NCBI GenBank assembly: GCA_900766975.1
Contig: CAAFXO010000009.1
Span: 1-7,611, forward strand
Source of the DNA: Bacteroidales bacterium
GTDB lineage: Bacteria > Bacteroidota > Bacteroidia > Bacteroidales > Muribaculaceae
Direction of reading: 5' to 3'
DNA: 7,611 nt
In this document: positions 6,234 to 7,611 of the stretch, piece by piece
Layout of the letters: each line of letters begins with the position of its first letter
Numbering within the stretch: the first letter of the stretch is position 1
Translations under genes and position numbers: made by a program
Notes under the pieces: model-generated
Database searches by the model: none
What the model saw: only the letters and a program-made list of their open reading frames with translations
What the model was told of the DNA's origin: nothing

Positions 6234-7473
6234 AGAATCGATAGAATGGCTATTCGGTCAGCTGCCAATGTTTTCGAGAGTAGGAGCAGCGGCCTACAAG
6301 CCGGGATTGGAGAGGAGTGAGGCATTATCGCGACAATTCGGGGATCCTCATCGCAAATGGAAAGCGATCCATGTGGCGGGGACCAACGGCAAGGGGAGTG
6401 TGTCGAGTTTGATCTCGGCAGTTCTCCAGAGTCAGGGGTATAAGACGGGACTCTATACGTCGCCCCACTTGGTAGACTTCCGGGAGCGTATGCGCATCAA
6501 CGGGGAGAAGATACCTGAAGAGAGAGTAGTCGACTTTGTGGAGCGTTGGCAATCGGTGGACTATAAGGGAGACAAGCCCTCCTTCTTCGAGCTTACGATG
6601 ATGATGGCATTCGAATGGTTTGCCGCCGAATCGGTGGACTATGCCGTGATCGAAGTGGGGATGGGAGGGAGATTGGACTCCACCAATATCATCACGCCAA
6701 TTTTGTCGGTGATCACGAACATATCGAAAGATCACACACAATTTTTGGGCGACACGTTGGCGGCGATAGCCGGTGAGAAGGCGGGGATCATCAAGCCGGG
6801 GATACCGGCGGTGATCGGGGAGGCGACGGAAGAGACCGAGCCTGTGTTCCGCGCCAAGGCCGCAGAGGCAGGCACGACACTCAGAGAGGCATATCGGGAG
6901 ATCGACAAGGGAGCCAACGAGGCGTTAAGATGCGAACTTCACGGAGCATATCAAGAGAAGAATGTGAACACGGCACGTGTGGCTATCGACTCATTGCGAC
7001 GTATCGGCGTCGAGATAAGTCGTGATGCGGAAGAACGAGGATTTCGTGAAGTATGCGAACTGACCGGCTTCCAAGGGAGATGGACAGTGCTCAAAGAGTC
7101 GCCACTAACCATTTGCGACACCGGTCACAACGAAGCGGGATTGCGTTATAATCTCAGACAATTACAAGAGATACTTTCCAAACGAGAAGGTGGAGTTCTC
7201 CGCTTTGTGATAGGATTCGTGGCAGATAAAGATGTGGATCATATCCTGCCGATGTTTCCGGCAGATGCGGAATACTATGTGACGCAAGCGGCGATACCTC
7301 GCGCCATGAGTTGCGATGAATTGTTGCGACGTTGTCAAGAGCGAGGACTATGCTCTCATCTCTATCAGAGTGTCAAAGAGGCGATGGCTGCTGCAGAGGC
7401 TGGAGCCACTCCACAAGACATCATCTATATCGGGGGGAGCACCTTCATCGTAGCGGATGCGTTGGGGAATTAG
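6223..7473 (+). CDS. folC: Dihydrofolate synthase / folylpolyglutamate synthase
   Basis: A cytoplasmic Mur-ligase-family enzyme that uses ATP to join glutamate to dihydropteroate and to add further glutamates to folates. From the ATG at 6223 it is 416 residues, close to the 422 of Escherichia coli FolC. Motifs are the P-loop GTNGKGS (53-59), YTSPHL (78-83), FELT (122-125), EVGMGGRLDSTN (144-155), ISKDH (167-171), AGEKAGI (183-189, with the likely modified lysine at 186), FQGRW (283-287) and DTGHNEAG (299-306). The open frame extends upstream to a TTG at 6196 and an ATG at 6214, but MDYKESIEWLF fits the usual FolC N-terminus best. The overlap with the upstream CHR gene and lack of a Shine-Dalgarno suggest translational coupling. 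A repeat-borne hairpin terminator follows the stop. Confidence 0.95.
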   Translation: MDYKESIEWLFGQLPMFSRVGAAAYKPGLERSEALSRQFGDPHRKWKAIHVAGTNGKGSVSSLISAVLQSQGYKTGLYTSPHLVDFRERMRINGEKIPEERVVDFVERWQSVDYKGDKPSFFELTMMMAFEWFAAESVDYAVIEVGMGGRLDSTNIITPILSVITNISKDHTQFLGDTLAAIAGEKAGIIKPGIPAVIGEATEETEPVFRAKAAEAGTTLREAYREIDKGANEALRCELHGAYQEKNVNTARVAIDSLRRIGVEISRDAEERGFREVCELTGFQGRWTVLKESPLTICDTGHNEAGLRYNLRQLQEILSKREGGVLRFVIGFVADKDVDHILPMFPADAEYYVTQAAIPRAMSCDELLRRCQERGLCSHLYQSVKEAMAAAEAGATPQDIIYIGGSTFIVADALGN

Positions 7474-7494
7474 GAATTAGAAACAACAGAAGAG

Positions 7495-7529
7495 GAGGGT
7501 GTATCAAAATTCTGATGCACCCTCCTTTT
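7495..7529. terminator. Terminator hairpin after folC
   Basis: GAGGGTG (7495-7501) pairs with CACCCTC (7518-7524), and the stem extends inward past one mismatch. The plus strand continues C then TTTT (7526-7529), a short tail compatible with intrinsic termination of the CHR-folC transcript 21 bases after its stop. The same element in mirror image ends the tkt unit. In the reverse direction there is no T run here, because the sequence inside the repeat edge differs from the left copy. Confidence 0.7.
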
Positions 7530-7541
7530 GCAACCTGCTTT

Positions 7542-7584
7542 AAAACATAAAACAAAGCCTCGACTTTCTCAAGCCGGGGCTTTG
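7542..7584 (-). terminator. Intrinsic terminator facing into the window (right repeat)
   Basis: Bases 7553-7584 form a 14-position hairpin with one mismatch and one G-T pair. On the minus strand it is followed by TTTTATGTTTT (complement of 7542-7552). It would stop transcripts arriving from the right before they run antisense into folC. The outer arm contains the TTTG used as -33 box by the promoter that follows. Confidence 0.75.
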
Positions 7585-7611
7585 CCATATCACAAATTTT
7601 TATTATCTTTG
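7581..7611 (+). promoter_or_regulatory. Outward Bacteroidota-type promoter at the right edge
   Basis: TTTG at 7581-7584, a 19-base AT-rich spacer and TATCTTTG at 7604-7611 match the Bacteroides consensus TTTG-N19-21-TAnnTTTG at every defined position. It points rightward, out of the window, and the predicted start site lies a few bases beyond the last base. The transcribed gene is not visible. It is the best promoter match in the window, and its -33 box overlaps the hairpin of the preceding terminator. Confidence 0.7.

Larger units (their letters stand above)
7495..7606 (+). repeat. Right copy of the perfect 112-bp inverted repeat
   Basis: These bases are the exact reverse complement of 1-112. 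The copy begins 21 bases after the folC stop and has the same orientation relative to folC as the left copy has to tkt. The sequences between each gene and its repeat (113-136 and 7474-7494) are not alike, so similarity starts abruptly at the base of the first hairpin. The outer limit is unknown; the window continues only five bases beyond what the left copy can be compared with. Confidence 0.97.

Noticed and set aside
7465..7480. Tandem GGAATTAG at the folC stop codon
   Set aside because: Two partly overlapping eight-base units are too short to mean more than chance or a small slippage duplication.
1..7611. Composite transposon or integrative element bounded by the inverted repeats
   Set aside because: No transposase, integrase or cargo-type gene is present; the contents are core metabolic genes, and the repeats contain terminators and a promoter rather than insertion sequence ends. 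It cannot be excluded without sequence beyond the edges.

Overview
The window looks like chromosomal DNA of a Bacteroidota bacterium, most likely a Bacteroidales gut-type organism with roughly balanced base composition. Four things point there. The 675-residue transketolase has the Bacteroidota-type motif set (DPGHMSP, ISDGGIQEE). There is a DUF4494 protein, a family I know only from Bacteroidota. Shine-Dalgarno sequences are almost absent. Several perfect TAnnTTTG elements, the Bacteroides-type -7 box, lie between genes. I see no rRNA, tRNA, CRISPR array, phage gene or transposase.

Layout: two divergent gene blocks leave a 274-base intergenic region at 4748-5021. Leftwards (minus strand) run a DUF4494 protein (4747-4301), a YggS/PLPHP pyridoxal-phosphate homeostasis protein (4260-3595), a FucP/GluP-type sugar MFS permease (3545-2187) and transketolase (2164-137). 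Gaps are 40, 49 and 22 bases, so the four may be one transcription unit, or two with a weak promoter before the permease. Rightwards (plus strand) run two half-size CHR-family (chromate transporter) proteins and folC (dihydrofolate/folylpolyglutamate synthase). The second CHR gene has the only clear Shine-Dalgarno site, and folC overlaps the end of that gene.

The functions are mostly housekeeping. The permease would bring in a hexose or deoxyhexose, and transketolase would work in the non-oxidative pentose phosphate pathway. YggS buffers pyridoxal phosphate, FolC makes and polyglutamates folates, and the CHR pair is a probable anion exporter of uncertain substrate.

The striking feature is at the edges. 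Bases 1-112 and 7495-7606 are a perfect 112-base inverted repeat. Each copy begins shortly after the last stop codon of its block (24 bases after tkt, 21 after folC) and carries the same parts in the same order relative to transcription: a terminator-like hairpin, a second hairpin that is a strong intrinsic terminator for transcripts coming from the opposite side, and a Bacteroidota-type promoter pointing out of the window. The promoter is complete on the right (TTTG, 19 bases, TATCTTTG) and cut off by the window edge on the left. This may be a dispersed intergenic element, the upstream ends of two copies of a longer repeat (such as a duplicated operon), or arms allowing inversion of the 7.4-kb block. 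The window may also be a contig that stops at repeats.
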